64,000 nt of DNA from an uncultured Anaerolineae bacterium (GCA_937120535.1 CAKZJX010000136.1:1-64000), one strand, 5' to 3'; numbered from the stretch's first letter, positions 47,563-57,815 are shown. Translations and numbers: made by a program. Notes: generated by a model not told the origin, from the sequence alone.

Positions 47563-48723
47563 ATGCGCAAAGTTGCTGTCATCGGCGCGGGGATGACCAA
47601 ATTCGTCCGTCGTGCCTTGGAAACCCCCAAAGAACTGGCCTGGGAAGCGGCCAAAATGGCGTTGGAGTCCTGTGAACTGACCATGAAGGACATAGATGCC
47701 GTCTGTTTCGGTACAGCGCCAGATGCATTTGACGGCGTCCATATGAATGGGGAATACGTCAGCGATGGCGCTGGCGCCTGGCGCAAACCGTTCATGCGAG
47801 CCTTCGTTGGCGGCGGCACAGGCGTGTTTAGCTCCATTCAAGGATGGTACCACGTAGCCTCGGGAATGTTCGATGTGGTGTTGGTCGTGGCCGAAGAAAA
47901 GATGTCCTCGTTCTATCCCCATGCCCAGGCAGCCTTCCTGACGATCTTCGATAACTTCACCGAGCGCCCTCTCAAGCCCAATCTGCTGTGGATCTTTGCT
48001 CTTGAAATGAATCGTTACATGACAACGTATGGGCTGAAGAAAGAAGACATCGCTCGGGTAGCGGTCCAACACAAGCGCAATGCCGCCGATCATCCGTGTG
48101 CTATGCTGGGTGAACCGAACATCACCGTGGAAGACGTATTGAATTCCGAGGTGTTGGCTTGGCCGGTACAGCGCCTGGATGTCTCGCCGATTTCAGACGG
48201 AGCGGTGGCGATCGTCATGGCGGCTGAACATGTGGCCAAGCGTTTGACTGACAAGCCGGTCTGGATCGAGGGCGTGGGTTGGAACTTGGATACGGCCTAT
48301 TGGACCAACCGCGACCTGGTCTACCCACGTTACGTGGAATATGCTGCCCGTATGGCCTACGAGATGGCCGGCATCAAAGAGCCGCGCAAAGAGATCCACA
48401 TCGCTGAACCCTATGACCCCTTTGATTACAAAGTGCTCCATCATCTAGAAGGCCTCCAACTGGCCGATCGCGGCAAGGCTATCGAGCTCTATTTGGATGG
48501 GACGGCCGCCCGCGATGGAAACTTGCCGGTATGTCCCTCGGGAGGACTGCTGGGCGTGGGCAACCCGATTGCCGCTGCAGGATTGATGAAGATTGCCGAG
48601 TTGTTCTGGCAATTGCGCGGGGAGGCCGGCGCCCGCCAAGTGCCTGGCAATCCTCGCCGTGGGGTGGCGCAAGCCTGGGGCGACCTGATGCAGATCGGCA
48701 CCGTAGTTGTCATGGGACGTTAA
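47563..48723 (+). CDS. Thiolase-fold (SCP-x type) protein, putative non-canonical
   Basis: MRKVAVIGAGMTKFVRR, VCPSGGLLGVGNPIAAAG; nucleophile region reads FVGGGTGVFSSIQG (no Cys). Confidence 0.82.
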   Translation: MRKVAVIGAGMTKFVRRALETPKELAWEAAKMALESCELTMKDIDAVCFGTAPDAFDGVHMNGEYVSDGAGAWRKPFMRAFVGGGTGVFSSIQGWYHVASGMFDVVLVVAEEKMSSFYPHAQAAFLTIFDNFTERPLKPNLLWIFALEMNRYMTTYGLKKEDIARVAVQHKRNAADHPCAMLGEPNITVEDVLNSEVLAWPVQRLDVSPISDGAVAIVMAAEHVAKRLTDKPVWIEGVGWNLDTAYWTNRDLVYPRYVEYAARMAYEMAGIKEPRKEIHIAEPYDPFDYKVLHHLEGLQLADRGKAIELYLDGTAARDGNLPVCPSGGLLGVGNPIAAAGLMKIAELFWQLRGEAGARQVPGNPRRGVAQAWGDLMQIGTVVVMGR

Positions 48724-48744
48724 ACTCACGCACGGAGGACCACG

Positions 48745-49278
48745 ATGACCAGCCGTTTCAAATCTTTTCCCGGTACTTCCCTGAGCGAAGAGGATTTTGC
48801 CCAGGGCGAGGTGTTGTTTGTGCACGATGCGCTGAAAGCCGAATATGCACGGGATACCGGCGTCGGAATCGGCGCCTACCTGGCCGGCCTGCGGCGCGGC
48901 GTTATCCTCGGTTCGTATTGCTCCCACTGTCGCAAGACGGTCGTGCCGCCGCGGGTGGTGTGTGAATGGTGTTTCCGCCCGATGAGCGAATACGTCCCGC
49001 TCCGAGATACTGGTGTAGTCAACACCTTCTCGTTGTGTTATGTCACCTGGGATGTTCAACGCATCTCCCAGCCCGAGATCCCGGCCGTGATCGTGCTCGA
49101 TGGCGCTTCCACGCTGAGCGAAACGTCGGTGGTGATGGGCGGCATTCTCCACAAACTCAGCGAAGTGGACCCCAAGGCCGTGCGCATCGGCATGCGCGTC
49201 CGCGCCGTTTGGAAACCCCCTGAAGAGCGCCAAGGCGCCATCACCGACATCCTGTATTTCAAGCCCATCGAAGAATGA
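48745..49278 (+). CDS. Zn-ribbon/OB-fold (DUF35) protein
   Basis: GSYCSHCRKTVVPPRVVCEWCFRPM zinc ribbon followed by OB-like domain. Confidence 0.88.
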   Translation: MTSRFKSFPGTSLSEEDFAQGEVLFVHDALKAEYARDTGVGIGAYLAGLRRGVILGSYCSHCRKTVVPPRVVCEWCFRPMSEYVPLRDTGVVNTFSLCYVTWDVQRISQPEIPAVIVLDGASTLSETSVVMGGILHKLSEVDPKAVRIGMRVRAVWKPPEERQGAITDILYFKPIEE

Positions 49279-49308
49279 CATGGCGTTGCACCCTTTTCCC
49301 ATTCACCT

Positions 49309-49791
49309 GTGACCGATAAGGAGCGATTTATGTCTCTACTCCAACCTGATCCCCAAGCTCCCTCTGTCTGGCGTGATAATCTACCGGTCACCAGCCGCTA
49401 CACCTACGGGCTGGCCGGCGAACGCTTCTTCCGTATCCTGAAAGACGAAGGCAAGATCATAGGTTCCATCTGCGCCGCCTGTGGCGCCACCTATGTTCCA
49501 GCGCGGGCCTTCTGCGAACGCTGCATGGCCGAATTGACCGAGTGGACGGATGTGGGCCTCGTGGGCGAACTGCATACCTTCACCGTCTTATTCGTAGATA
49601 TGGAAGGCCGCCCGCTGGACGAGCCGGAGCTGGTGGGCTTTGTCCGCTTTGGCGATGGAGGCATCTTACACAAGCTGGACGCTGATCCGGACGATCTCCA
49701 GATCGGCATGAAGATGGAAGCGGTGCTCAAGCCTAAAGCCGAGCGTATCGGCGCCATCACCGACATCCTTGGCTTCCGTCCGGTGACCTAG
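49309..49791 (+). CDS. Zn-ribbon/OB-fold (DUF35) protein
   Basis: GSICAACGATYVPARAFCERCMAEL zinc ribbon followed by OB-like domain. Confidence 0.88.
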   Translation: MTDKERFMSLLQPDPQAPSVWRDNLPVTSRYTYGLAGERFFRILKDEGKIIGSICAACGATYVPARAFCERCMAELTEWTDVGLVGELHTFTVLFVDMEGRPLDEPELVGFVRFGDGGILHKLDADPDDLQIGMKMEAVLKPKAERIGAITDILGFRPVT

Positions 49792-49809
49792 ACCGATGAT
49801 CAGTTGCCC

Positions 49810-49852
49810 TGGGCGCAGGTTGGTGGTAGGACCGATCTGCGCCCATTATCTT
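49810..49852 (+). terminator. Putative terminator of thiolase/DUF35 operon
   Basis: Perfect 9-bp stem TGGGCGCAG/CTGCGCCCA followed by TTATCTT. Confidence 0.5.
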
Positions 49853-50000
49853 GGATGAGGCCCGAGCAAGGCCCAAAGCGCCGAGGACAGTCGAGCGGAA
49901 ATTGCGCCGGCCCTCCTTGGACCGGCCAAGCATCTCAACCTCCTCTGCGCTCTGTGCAGAAGCACCACCGTTTGACAAAGAAGTCTGATAGAATCCCATC

Positions 50001-51008
50001 ATGTCCCTGAGCCGTCGCGACGTTCTCAAGCTGATCGGCGCCGGCCTCTTGAGTCTGGTCTTGACAGAACTCTGCCGTCAGGATGCCTGGGCCGAAGCGC
50101 CGGTCTCCTTTCAAGGACGTACTACCCTCAGCGGTGTGCCGCTATATGAGGCGCCCTCCTTTCGTTCACGGCAAGTACGCCTGATCGGCAAGGATCAAGT
50201 GCTCGAATTGCAGTCCCAGCTCACCGGCGAGGGGGATCACAATCGTCTCTGGTATCGCACAGTTGATGGCTACGTTCACTCGGCCAATGTCCAGCTAGTG
50301 CGCACCGAAGTGCAAGCGCCCGTGCTAACCTTGCTGCGCCAACGAGTCCTCGGCGAAGTCACCGTCCCCTTTTCCGACACGCGTCGCGACTACAGCCCCC
50401 ATGCCCGACGTGCCTATCGGGTGTACTATGGCAGCACGCACTGGGTGACCGGCGTAGCAGTGAACCCAAATGATGGAAGCACCTGGTACCGCATCTACGA
50501 CTTTTATCTCAAGCAGTCCTTCTACCTCGATGCAACGCACCTACGCCTCCTCCCAGACGAAGAGCTGGCTCCACTCTCCCCTGACGTTCCCCCCGTCCTG
50601 AAGGTGATTTACGTCGACCTGGCTGCCCAATACGTGCTGGCGTTTGAGGACGATCGCTTGGTGTTGCAAGCGCGCTGCGCCACCGGGGCCGGCCGCACTC
50701 GAACCCCCAGCGGCCGCTTTGAAACCTATCACAAAGGGCCCTCTATTCACATGACCAACCAGGGCGATGCCCAGACCAACATTTACGATCTGCCCGGCGT
50801 CCCCTGGGTGAGCTTCTTTACCGGTTCAGGAGTTGCCTTGCATGGCACCTACTGGCATAATGACTTTGGAAAACCCCGTAGTCACGGTTGTGTGAACTTG
50901 CCCAATTCGGCGGCTCGTTTCCTCTATCGGTGGACCACGCCTGTCGTCCCGCTGGAGACGCACTACCTCCATCGCCCGAGGGAGGGAACGCGGGTGCATG
51001 TAGCTTGA
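50001..51008 (+). CDS. L,D-transpeptidase (YkuD) with Tat-like signal
   Basis: SRRDVLKLIGAGLLSLVL twin-arginine signal; HGTYWHNDFGKPRSHGCVNLPNSAARFLYRW catalytic motif. Confidence 0.9.
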   Translation: MSLSRRDVLKLIGAGLLSLVLTELCRQDAWAEAPVSFQGRTTLSGVPLYEAPSFRSRQVRLIGKDQVLELQSQLTGEGDHNRLWYRTVDGYVHSANVQLVRTEVQAPVLTLLRQRVLGEVTVPFSDTRRDYSPHARRAYRVYYGSTHWVTGVAVNPNDGSTWYRIYDFYLKQSFYLDATHLRLLPDEELAPLSPDVPPVLKVIYVDLAAQYVLAFEDDRLVLQARCATGAGRTRTPSGRFETYHKGPSIHMTNQGDAQTNIYDLPGVPWVSFFTGSGVALHGTYWHNDFGKPRSHGCVNLPNSAARFLYRWTTPVVPLETHYLHRPREGTRVHVA

Positions 51009-51053
51009 CCCGGCGGAGAAGAACCTGTTCCTTTCTGCCTTCAAGGATCCGTT

Positions 51054-51817
51054 ATGCATTCTGCCTTTTTGTATGACCCTTACCTATTGCGTCGTCAGGG
51101 GTTGGCCTGGACCGGAAAAACGCCTATGGACGATCCTTGCGAACCTCGTGGTTCAGTATGTGGAACAGGAGATGTTCGCCTGCGGGAGGACGTTCAGGCC
51201 TATTCCGATACGAGCAAATCTCAAGAAATTCCGCTCAGCGTCCGCCCGATCCAGCTGCATCAACGCTTTAACCCATTCCGCTATCAACCCGATCTGGATT
51301 TCGGTCTGGGGGGCCCAGCGCAGCAGTTGGACCGCCGTTCGAGCATCTGCACCGGTTTGTTGGCAATTATCGAAGGGAAGCAGAAAGACAGATGGTTCGG
51401 AGACCCGTATTTGCTGGCTTAGTGTTTGACGAAAACGACCGCCTGGCCGAGGTAGCCTATGTAGGCCATGAACCGTGCTATGTGGTGGACGATGCTGGTT
51501 TTCGACGCCACATCCCCTCCGAACAGGTCGATAGAGCTATCTTTTCCCATCTACACCAGGCGATTCGCGGGAACGAGGAGCTGCTCAGCGCTCAGGCCGC
51601 CCGCATGCTCGGTCAGGAGGATCTGTTCAGCGTAGCAGCTATTGCTGCGCAACTTAAGAATATGGACCAACATTTTGAGCAGCTCTTGCAGATCGGTCTA
51701 CCCGAAGAGGTGCGCGCCTATCTGGGAATGATGGGTTTCAGGGTGGTGATTAATGTCCATGGTGAGGTGCTGCGCATCGAGCAACCGGGGATGATTGCTG
51801 ATGTAGACGATGAGTAG
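51054..51817 (+). CDS. Hypothetical protein, apparently split by a frameshift at GGGGGG 51308-51313
   Basis: Frame-0 ORF (51054) and frame-2 ORF (51392...51817) are both coding-like; frame 2 stays open upstream to the G-run (GGPSAAVGPPFEHLHRFVGNYRREAERQMVRRPVFAG). Confidence 0.4.
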
Positions 51818-51871
51818 CACCGATGTCCTGGGGCACATTGATGCTTCACTACACACAGCTATCAATACGCT

Positions 51872-53086
51872 ATGATGAACGCATTACGCGATCTTAAAGC
51901 CTTGCCCCGCAATGTCTGGGTGGCAACCATCACGTCTTTCCTCACCGACATCTCATCGGAGATGATCGTCTATCTTATTCCCCTGTTCTTGTCGAATGTG
52001 CTGGGGGTTCGCACGGTCATCATTGGTTTGATCGACGGCGTGGCCGAAACAACGGCAAGTGTGCTCAAGCTGTATTCGGGTGCGCTTTCCGATAAGCTGG
52101 GCAAGCGGAAATGGGTTGCTGTCGTCGGATACGGCCTCTCGACCCTGGCCAAGCCGTTCCTGCTGATAGCCAATTCGTGGTTTTGGGTGTTGGGGGTGCG
52201 TTTTGCTGATCGGGTTGGCAAGGGCATTCGTAATCCGCCGCGCGATGCGCTGGTGGCGGACTCGATCGACGAAGCCCACCGTGGCTTGGCTTTCGGCGTT
52301 CATCGCGCCGGCGATACGTTTGGCGCATTCGTCGGTTTGGGATTGGCCGCAGCGATTGTGTTCCTGGTGCAATCTGGCCAGACGCAGTTGCTTTCCCGTT
52401 CCACGTTTCAGGTTACAGTGCTGATCAGCGTTTTGCCGGCAGCGCTAGCAGTTCTGATCTTGGCCTTGGGCGCACGGGACGTGACCACCCTAACCTCCAG
52501 CTCGCGCCCGATACTGTCGTTACGAGGGGTGGATCGCCGCTTCAAGTGGTTTTTGGGGATTGTGGTGTTGTTCACCTTGGGCAATTCGTCAGATTCCTTC
52601 ATTGTCCTACGTGGACAGGAGCGCGGCTTGAGCGTGGTCCAGGTGATGTTGATGGTGATGACGTTTAACCTGGTCTACGCCGTGTTGGCCGGCCCCCTGG
52701 GCTCTCTCTCCGATCGCCTGGGTCGCCGGCGCATTCTGGTCTTCGGATGGCTGGCGTATGGGCTGGTGTATCTCGGCTTGGCGTTGGCTCGATCGGGTTG
52801 GCAGGTGTGGGCGCTGTTTGGCCTATATGGTGTGTACTACGCCGCTACCGAGGGCGTGATCAAGGCCCTGATCGCCGACTTGGTTCCCGAAGCGTTGCGC
52901 GGTACAGCGTATGGCTTGCATGCCGCAGCAGTTGGGCTGACCGCCTTGCCGGCCTCGCTGATCGCCGGCCTGCTGTGGCAGGGTATTGGCCCCTGGAGCG
53001 GGTTTGGCCCCTCGGCGCCGTTCTTCTTCGGCGCCGCCCTGGCCTCACTTGCCGCTGTGCTCTTCTGGCGATTGGTAGAATCATAG
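51872..53086 (+). CDS. MFS transporter
   Basis: SDKLGKRKWVAVVGYGLSTLAKP, RFADRVGKGIRNPPRDALVADS, ~12 TM helices. Confidence 0.92.
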   Translation: MMNALRDLKALPRNVWVATITSFLTDISSEMIVYLIPLFLSNVLGVRTVIIGLIDGVAETTASVLKLYSGALSDKLGKRKWVAVVGYGLSTLAKPFLLIANSWFWVLGVRFADRVGKGIRNPPRDALVADSIDEAHRGLAFGVHRAGDTFGAFVGLGLAAAIVFLVQSGQTQLLSRSTFQVTVLISVLPAALAVLILALGARDVTTLTSSSRPILSLRGVDRRFKWFLGIVVLFTLGNSSDSFIVLRGQERGLSVVQVMLMVMTFNLVYAVLAGPLGSLSDRLGRRRILVFGWLAYGLVYLGLALARSGWQVWALFGLYGVYYAATEGVIKALIADLVPEALRGTAYGLHAAAVGLTALPASLIAGLLWQGIGPWSGFGPSAPFFFGAALASLAAVLFWRLVES

Positions 53087-53125
53087 CCTGTCTGGATTCA
53101 CGCATTTCATTTCTGGAGCAAACCT

Positions 53126-53890
53126 ATGACCAGCCGAAAACCGACTGTTCTGATCACCGGCGCTGCTGGTGGCATCGGCCGTGCTACAGTGCATCTTTTC
53201 GCCCAGAAGGGATGGCGCGTGATTGGGGTGGACCGCGCTCCATTTGGGGAGAACTTTCCCGAAGACGGCTTGTTTATCCAGGCCGACATCTCACGCCCCG
53301 AAGAGATGGCGGTCATCTTTGAGCAAGCCCATGCCTTCACCGACTCGCTGGATGCGCTGATCAACAACGCTGCCATCCAGATCGCCAAGCCGTTGCTGGA
53401 GACTACCGTCGAGGAGTGGGATGCCGTCATGGCGTCTAATTTGCGTTCGGTGTTCTTGGGGGTCAAGCTGGCCTATCCGCTGCTCAAGGCGCATGGCGGT
53501 GGGGCGATCGTGAATGTTTCCTCAGTCCATGCCATTCAAACCTCGGCCAACATCGCCGCCTATGCCGCCTCGAAAGGAGGCTTGCTGGCCCTGACGCGTG
53601 CTATGGCGATCGAATTTGCGCCGGATAACATCCGCGTCAACGCCATCCTGCCCGGCGCAGTGGATACTCCGATGTTGCGCGCCGGCTTGAACCGCGGTCA
53701 CGTGAGCGGCGCCCGCATCGAGGAACGGCTGGAAAACCTGGCTCGTAAGACGGTGAGCGGCAAGATCGGCCGGCCCGAGGAGATCGCCTGCGCCATCTAC
53801 TTCTTAGCCGATAACGAGCAGTCCTCCTTTATGACCGGTCAAGCGCTGGTCGTGGATGGTGGCGCTACGGCTCGGTTGAGCACCGAATAG
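53126..53890 (+). CDS. SDR family oxidoreductase
   Basis: TVLITGAAGGIGRATVHLFAQKGW, NNAAIQIAKP, YAASKGGLLALTRAMAIEFAPDNIRVNAILPG. Confidence 0.92.
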   Translation: MTSRKPTVLITGAAGGIGRATVHLFAQKGWRVIGVDRAPFGENFPEDGLFIQADISRPEEMAVIFEQAHAFTDSLDALINNAAIQIAKPLLETTVEEWDAVMASNLRSVFLGVKLAYPLLKAHGGGAIVNVSSVHAIQTSANIAAYAASKGGLLALTRAMAIEFAPDNIRVNAILPGAVDTPMLRAGLNRGHVSGARIEERLENLARKTVSGKIGRPEEIACAIYFLADNEQSSFMTGQALVVDGGATARLSTE

Positions 53891-53902
53891 ACAACACCTG
53901 CC

Positions 53903-54601
53903 TCAAGGGATTTGCAAGGAAGTGCCAGCCGGCACAATAGGCGAGGTCAAACCGTTGTATTCCATGATGGCGGTCGGATCCACATCGCCAAACAGACAGG
54001 CGATGCGGTAGACCGTGGTGGCCGCTTCTTCCACCACATACACCGTGGGTGCGGTCGCAAGGCGCGTTCCCCTGGAAAAGGTCGAGCGTTTTGGGGAAGG
54101 ACCAAGGTCATCCCCGGTGGGTAAATCTGACCGCTGAGCAAGTTGTTGGCTGCCAGTAACTCCAGCGGGTGCACGTCAAAACGACGGGCAATGCACCACG
54201 GCCATTCTCCTTGCTGCAACATAGGTCTCCGGCCGGTTCAGGGCTGGGTCTTCTTGGCCTGCAGGACTAGCGGGGATGATCGGCTCGGCCGGCAAGAGCG
54301 GCATAGGCCTTGCGGTAGGCATCGGGAGGAGAGGGGGCTCGACGGGTATGGGGGTATCGGTGGGAAAGATAGGCTCCGTCAGTTCGGACGGATCGGTGAG
54401 TCCCTCTTCCGGCAAAGGAGTTGCTTCAGGTAACGGTTCTTCGAGGGACGCCGTTACTTCGTTGGCGCTTAACTGTTCGATAATGGCTGTAGCGGTTCGC
54501 GCATCGGCGCTGGTGTTCGATGAGGCGAACAGGTTGCATGCTCCGATCAACACCCCGCCCAAAAGGAGCAATATACCGGAGAGGGGAACGGACATTTTCA
54601 T
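53903..54601 (-). pseudogene. Double-LysM lipoprotein interrupted by two frameshifts
   Basis: N-term lipobox LIGAC + Pro-rich linker (frame 0), LysM1 QQGEWPWCIARRFDVHPLELLAANNLLSGQIYPPGMTLVLPQ (shifted frame), LysM2 TVYVVEEAATTVYRIACLFGDVDPTAIMEYNGLTSPIVPAGTSLQIP* (frame 0). Confidence 0.7.
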
Positions 54602-54710
54602 GGACGGCCTCGCAAGCGAGAGGTTAAGACCTGGTTAGCGCCGATTATAGCATTGCTGTAGACAAATTCATAATGTCTGCCAGCTGGTATAATTCGATCA
54701 AGGAGGCTTT

Positions 54711-56102
54711 ATGGTGTTGCGTCTCATCTCTCTCCTTCTTTTGCTGAGCTTATCGTTCCTCCCCCGGACGGCGGCGGCCATTGCTCCCTCGACTGTCACC
54801 GTCTTAGAAAATCAGGCCGTCCTGCGCTTCCCAGAACGTATTACCTTCCGAGCGCGCTTTGAATCGACTTCTCCGATCGCCACCGTCACCCTGGAATACG
54901 GCAGCGAGCAGTTGACCTGCGGCGAAGTGGTGGCCAAAGCTTTTCCCCAATTCCGCCCTGGCCCTCAGGTCGCAGTGGAATGGACGTGGGACATGCGCCA
55001 GTCGGGCTCGCTGCCGCCGGGCGAGACCATCTGGTGGCGCTGGCGCCTGGTGGACTCCACTGGCCAGGAAACCCTGATCGAGCAGCAAACCGTCACCTGG
55101 CTGGATTCCCAATACGCCTGGCGCACCCTCACTCGCAGCGACATCGCCCTGCATTGGTATTCCGGCGATCAAGCCTTTGCCGAAACCCTGCTCAATGCTG
55201 CTGAGCAAGGACTAAAGCGCTTGGAGGCGGATGCCGGCATCCGCTTAGAGAGCCGCGTGGATATCTACATCTATGCCAACACCTTCGACTTGCGCCAGGC
55301 CATCCTCTATGAGCCCTCTTGGACCGGCGGCGTGGCCTTCCCGGAAAACGGCATCGTGATCATTGGCATTGCGCCCAACCAGCTAGAGTGGGGCCTCGAT
55401 ACCATCGTCCACGAGTTGAGCCACGTGGTGATCGGCGCTGTTACCTTCTCCTGCTTGGGTGATCTACCCACGTGGCTAAGCGAGGGGTTGGCCGTCTACA
55501 GCGAGGGCGATCTCGATCCCGCTTCGCAAGCTCAGCTCGATCGGGCCATTCGCAACGACACCCTGCTTAGCGTGCGTTCCTTGAGCGGTCCCTTCTCCGA
55601 AGTCCCCGATCGCGCCTATCTCTCCTACAGCCAATCCTACAGCATTGTTCGCTTCTTGATCGAGACCTATGGTCAGGAAAAGATGAACGCTCTGTTGGCC
55701 ACCCTGCGCGACGGTCAATCTCTCGACGCCGCCCTACTGCAGACCTACGGCTTCGATGTAGACGGCCTGGAGCGCGAATGGCGCGCCGCTATTGGCGCCA
55801 AACCGCCTGTCGCCCTGGCTCGACCCACCGCTCAACCCACTCCAACCGTCGTCCCGACCATTGTTCCCATCTCTGGCTTCATCCCGCCGATCACTCCCAC
55901 GCCGTTCCTGATCCCTAGCCCGGCGCCGGTCCTTCCTTCCCCCGAAGCCACCCAGGAGGCCCCTTTGGCCCCGGCTGGCGCATCGATCGTGCGGATGGCT
56001 GTCTTGCTCTTCGCCGTCTGTTTCTCGGCGGTCTTCCTGATCGGCATCGTGGTTTTGGGGGTCATTCTACACATGCAAAAGCAAAAAGGAGGCTCGCCAT
56101 GA
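54711..56102 (+). CDS. Peptidase MA family metalloprotease, membrane-anchored at C-terminus
   Basis: Signal peptide; TIVHELSHVVIGAVTFSCLGDLPTWLSEGLAVYSEGD (HExxH + downstream E); TP linker; C-terminal TM. Confidence 0.85.
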   Translation: MVLRLISLLLLLSLSFLPRTAAAIAPSTVTVLENQAVLRFPERITFRARFESTSPIATVTLEYGSEQLTCGEVVAKAFPQFRPGPQVAVEWTWDMRQSGSLPPGETIWWRWRLVDSTGQETLIEQQTVTWLDSQYAWRTLTRSDIALHWYSGDQAFAETLLNAAEQGLKRLEADAGIRLESRVDIYIYANTFDLRQAILYEPSWTGGVAFPENGIVIIGIAPNQLEWGLDTIVHELSHVVIGAVTFSCLGDLPTWLSEGLAVYSEGDLDPASQAQLDRAIRNDTLLSVRSLSGPFSEVPDRAYLSYSQSYSIVRFLIETYGQEKMNALLATLRDGQSLDAALLQTYGFDVDGLEREWRAAIGAKPPVALARPTAQPTPTVVPTIVPISGFIPPITPTPFLIPSPAPVLPSPEATQEAPLAPAGASIVRMAVLLFAVCFSAVFLIGIVVLGVILHMQKQKGGSP

Positions 56103-57691
56103 AGCGCTTCGCCCTGCCTGTGCTCTCGCTGCTTGTGCTGTGGATCGCTCTGGCAGCCCGGCCGGCTGAGGTCCACTTTCCTCAAGTACGGCTTCCTCTC
56201 AAGCAGGCGCTGGTGCTGTCCGGCGGCGAGATGACCAACCCGCGCTACTACGATCCGGCTACCACCTACGGCGCCGGCGATAAGCGCGTCTTTAGCGGCC
56301 TGGTCTCCTTCGATCCGCGTCTCAACCTGGTCCCTGATCTGGCGGAGCGCTGGGAAGTGAGCCCAGATGGCACTGTCTACACCTTCTACCTGCGGCGTAA
56401 TGCCCGCTTCCACGACGGCCGGCCGGTCACGACGCAAGACGTGATCTACTCCTGGGAGCGCGCTGCTCGACCGAAGACCGGCTCCGACACGGTATTGACC
56501 TACCTGGGCGACATCGTCGGTGTGGCCGAGATGCATGCCGGCCAAGCCACCACTATTCGCGGCCTGAAAGCCCTGGACGATCACACCTTACAGGTAACCC
56601 TAGACGCTCCCAAGCCCTACTTTCTCCTGAAGCTCACGTATGCTACGGCCTTTGTAGTGGACAAGAAGAACGTTGAATCCGGCCCAGATTGGTACCGCCG
56701 GCCCAACGGCACTGGCCCCTACAAACTTGTGGAATGGAAACCCTTCGAGCGCATCGTCTACGAACGCAATCCCGATTTCTACCTTGGCCCGCCTGCCATC
56801 CCCTACGTAGTCGTCAACCTATACAGCGGCGTTGACTTTCGCCTCTACGAGAGCGGCGAGGTGGATATTGCCGATGTGCCCTTCTATGCCGTCGATCGCT
56901 TTGCCGATCCCATCGAGCCGCTTCACCGTGAGCTGGTCACCGGCGTGGACCTATGTACCAGTTACGTAGTCTTCGACGTCTCTCGGCCTCCGTTCGACGA
57001 TCCCAAAGTGCGCCAGGCCTTCACCATGGCCTTCGATCGCAGCAAATACCTCGAAATTGTGCTCAAAGGTCGTGCCCTGCCGGCCATCGGCCCCTACCCA
57101 CCCGGCCTGCCTGGCTTCAACGTCGCCCTGCGCGGCTTGCCTTACGATCCCGATCAAGCCCGCCGCCGTCTGGCCGAGTCGAACTACGGGGGTCCCCAAG
57201 GTCTTCCGCCCATTATCTTTACCAATACCGGCTACGGCAGTTACATCAGCCCAGATGTCGCAGCGATGGCTCAGATGTGGCAACAGACCCTGGGCGTGAC
57301 CCTCACCATCGAAAACCTCGAACCCAACTACTACTACGACCAGATCTACAGTAGAAATCATGGCCATCTCTTCAGCACCGGTTGGTGCGCCGACTATCCC
57401 GATCCTCAAAACTTTGCCGACGTCCTCTTCCACAGCGGATCGGCGCAGAACATGGGCTACTACTCGAATCCGGCCCTCGATGTCCTGCTTGAGCAAGCCC
57501 GCGTCGAACCCGATGTCGCCAAACGCATCGCCCTCTACCAGCAGGCTGAACAGATGATCGTGGACGACGCGCCAGTGCTCTTCACCACCCATTCCCTGTC
57601 CTACCAACTGGTCAAGCCCTACGTGAAGGGCTACGTGCTCACCCCGATTCACATTCCCATCGAACGCTACATGTGGCTCGAAGGGAAGTAA
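56099..57691 (+). CDS. ABC transporter substrate-binding protein, family 5 (peptide-type)
   Basis: DLAERWEVSPDGTVYTFYLRRNARFHDGRPVTTQDVIYSWERA; FYLGPPAIPYVVV; ATGA overlap with previous gene. Confidence 0.92.
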   Translation: MKRFALPVLSLLVLWIALAARPAEVHFPQVRLPLKQALVLSGGEMTNPRYYDPATTYGAGDKRVFSGLVSFDPRLNLVPDLAERWEVSPDGTVYTFYLRRNARFHDGRPVTTQDVIYSWERAARPKTGSDTVLTYLGDIVGVAEMHAGQATTIRGLKALDDHTLQVTLDAPKPYFLLKLTYATAFVVDKKNVESGPDWYRRPNGTGPYKLVEWKPFERIVYERNPDFYLGPPAIPYVVVNLYSGVDFRLYESGEVDIADVPFYAVDRFADPIEPLHRELVTGVDLCTSYVVFDVSRPPFDDPKVRQAFTMAFDRSKYLEIVLKGRALPAIGPYPPGLPGFNVALRGLPYDPDQARRRLAESNYGGPQGLPPIIFTNTGYGSYISPDVAAMAQMWQQTLGVTLTIENLEPNYYYDQIYSRNHGHLFSTGWCADYPDPQNFADVLFHSGSAQNMGYYSNPALDVLLEQARVEPDVAKRIALYQQAEQMIVDDAPVLFTTHSLSYQLVKPYVKGYVLTPIHIPIERYMWLEGK

Positions 57692-57815
57692 CCCTCCCCC
57701 CGCTCGCATCCTACCTGACGACCATCAGCGATTCCTCAGGGACCTCGGGCCGGCTCCTCCCAGAACCGAGCACTGAGGTCCCCTCTCCCCCTCCCCCCTC
57801 TCCCGCTTCATCCTT

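Noticed and set aside
49972-49994. TTGACA-TAGAAT promoter for the L,D-transpeptidase
   Set aside because: Spacer is only 11 bp, too short for sigma70; the TAGAAT extended -10 is retained only as a leaderless-promoter candidate.
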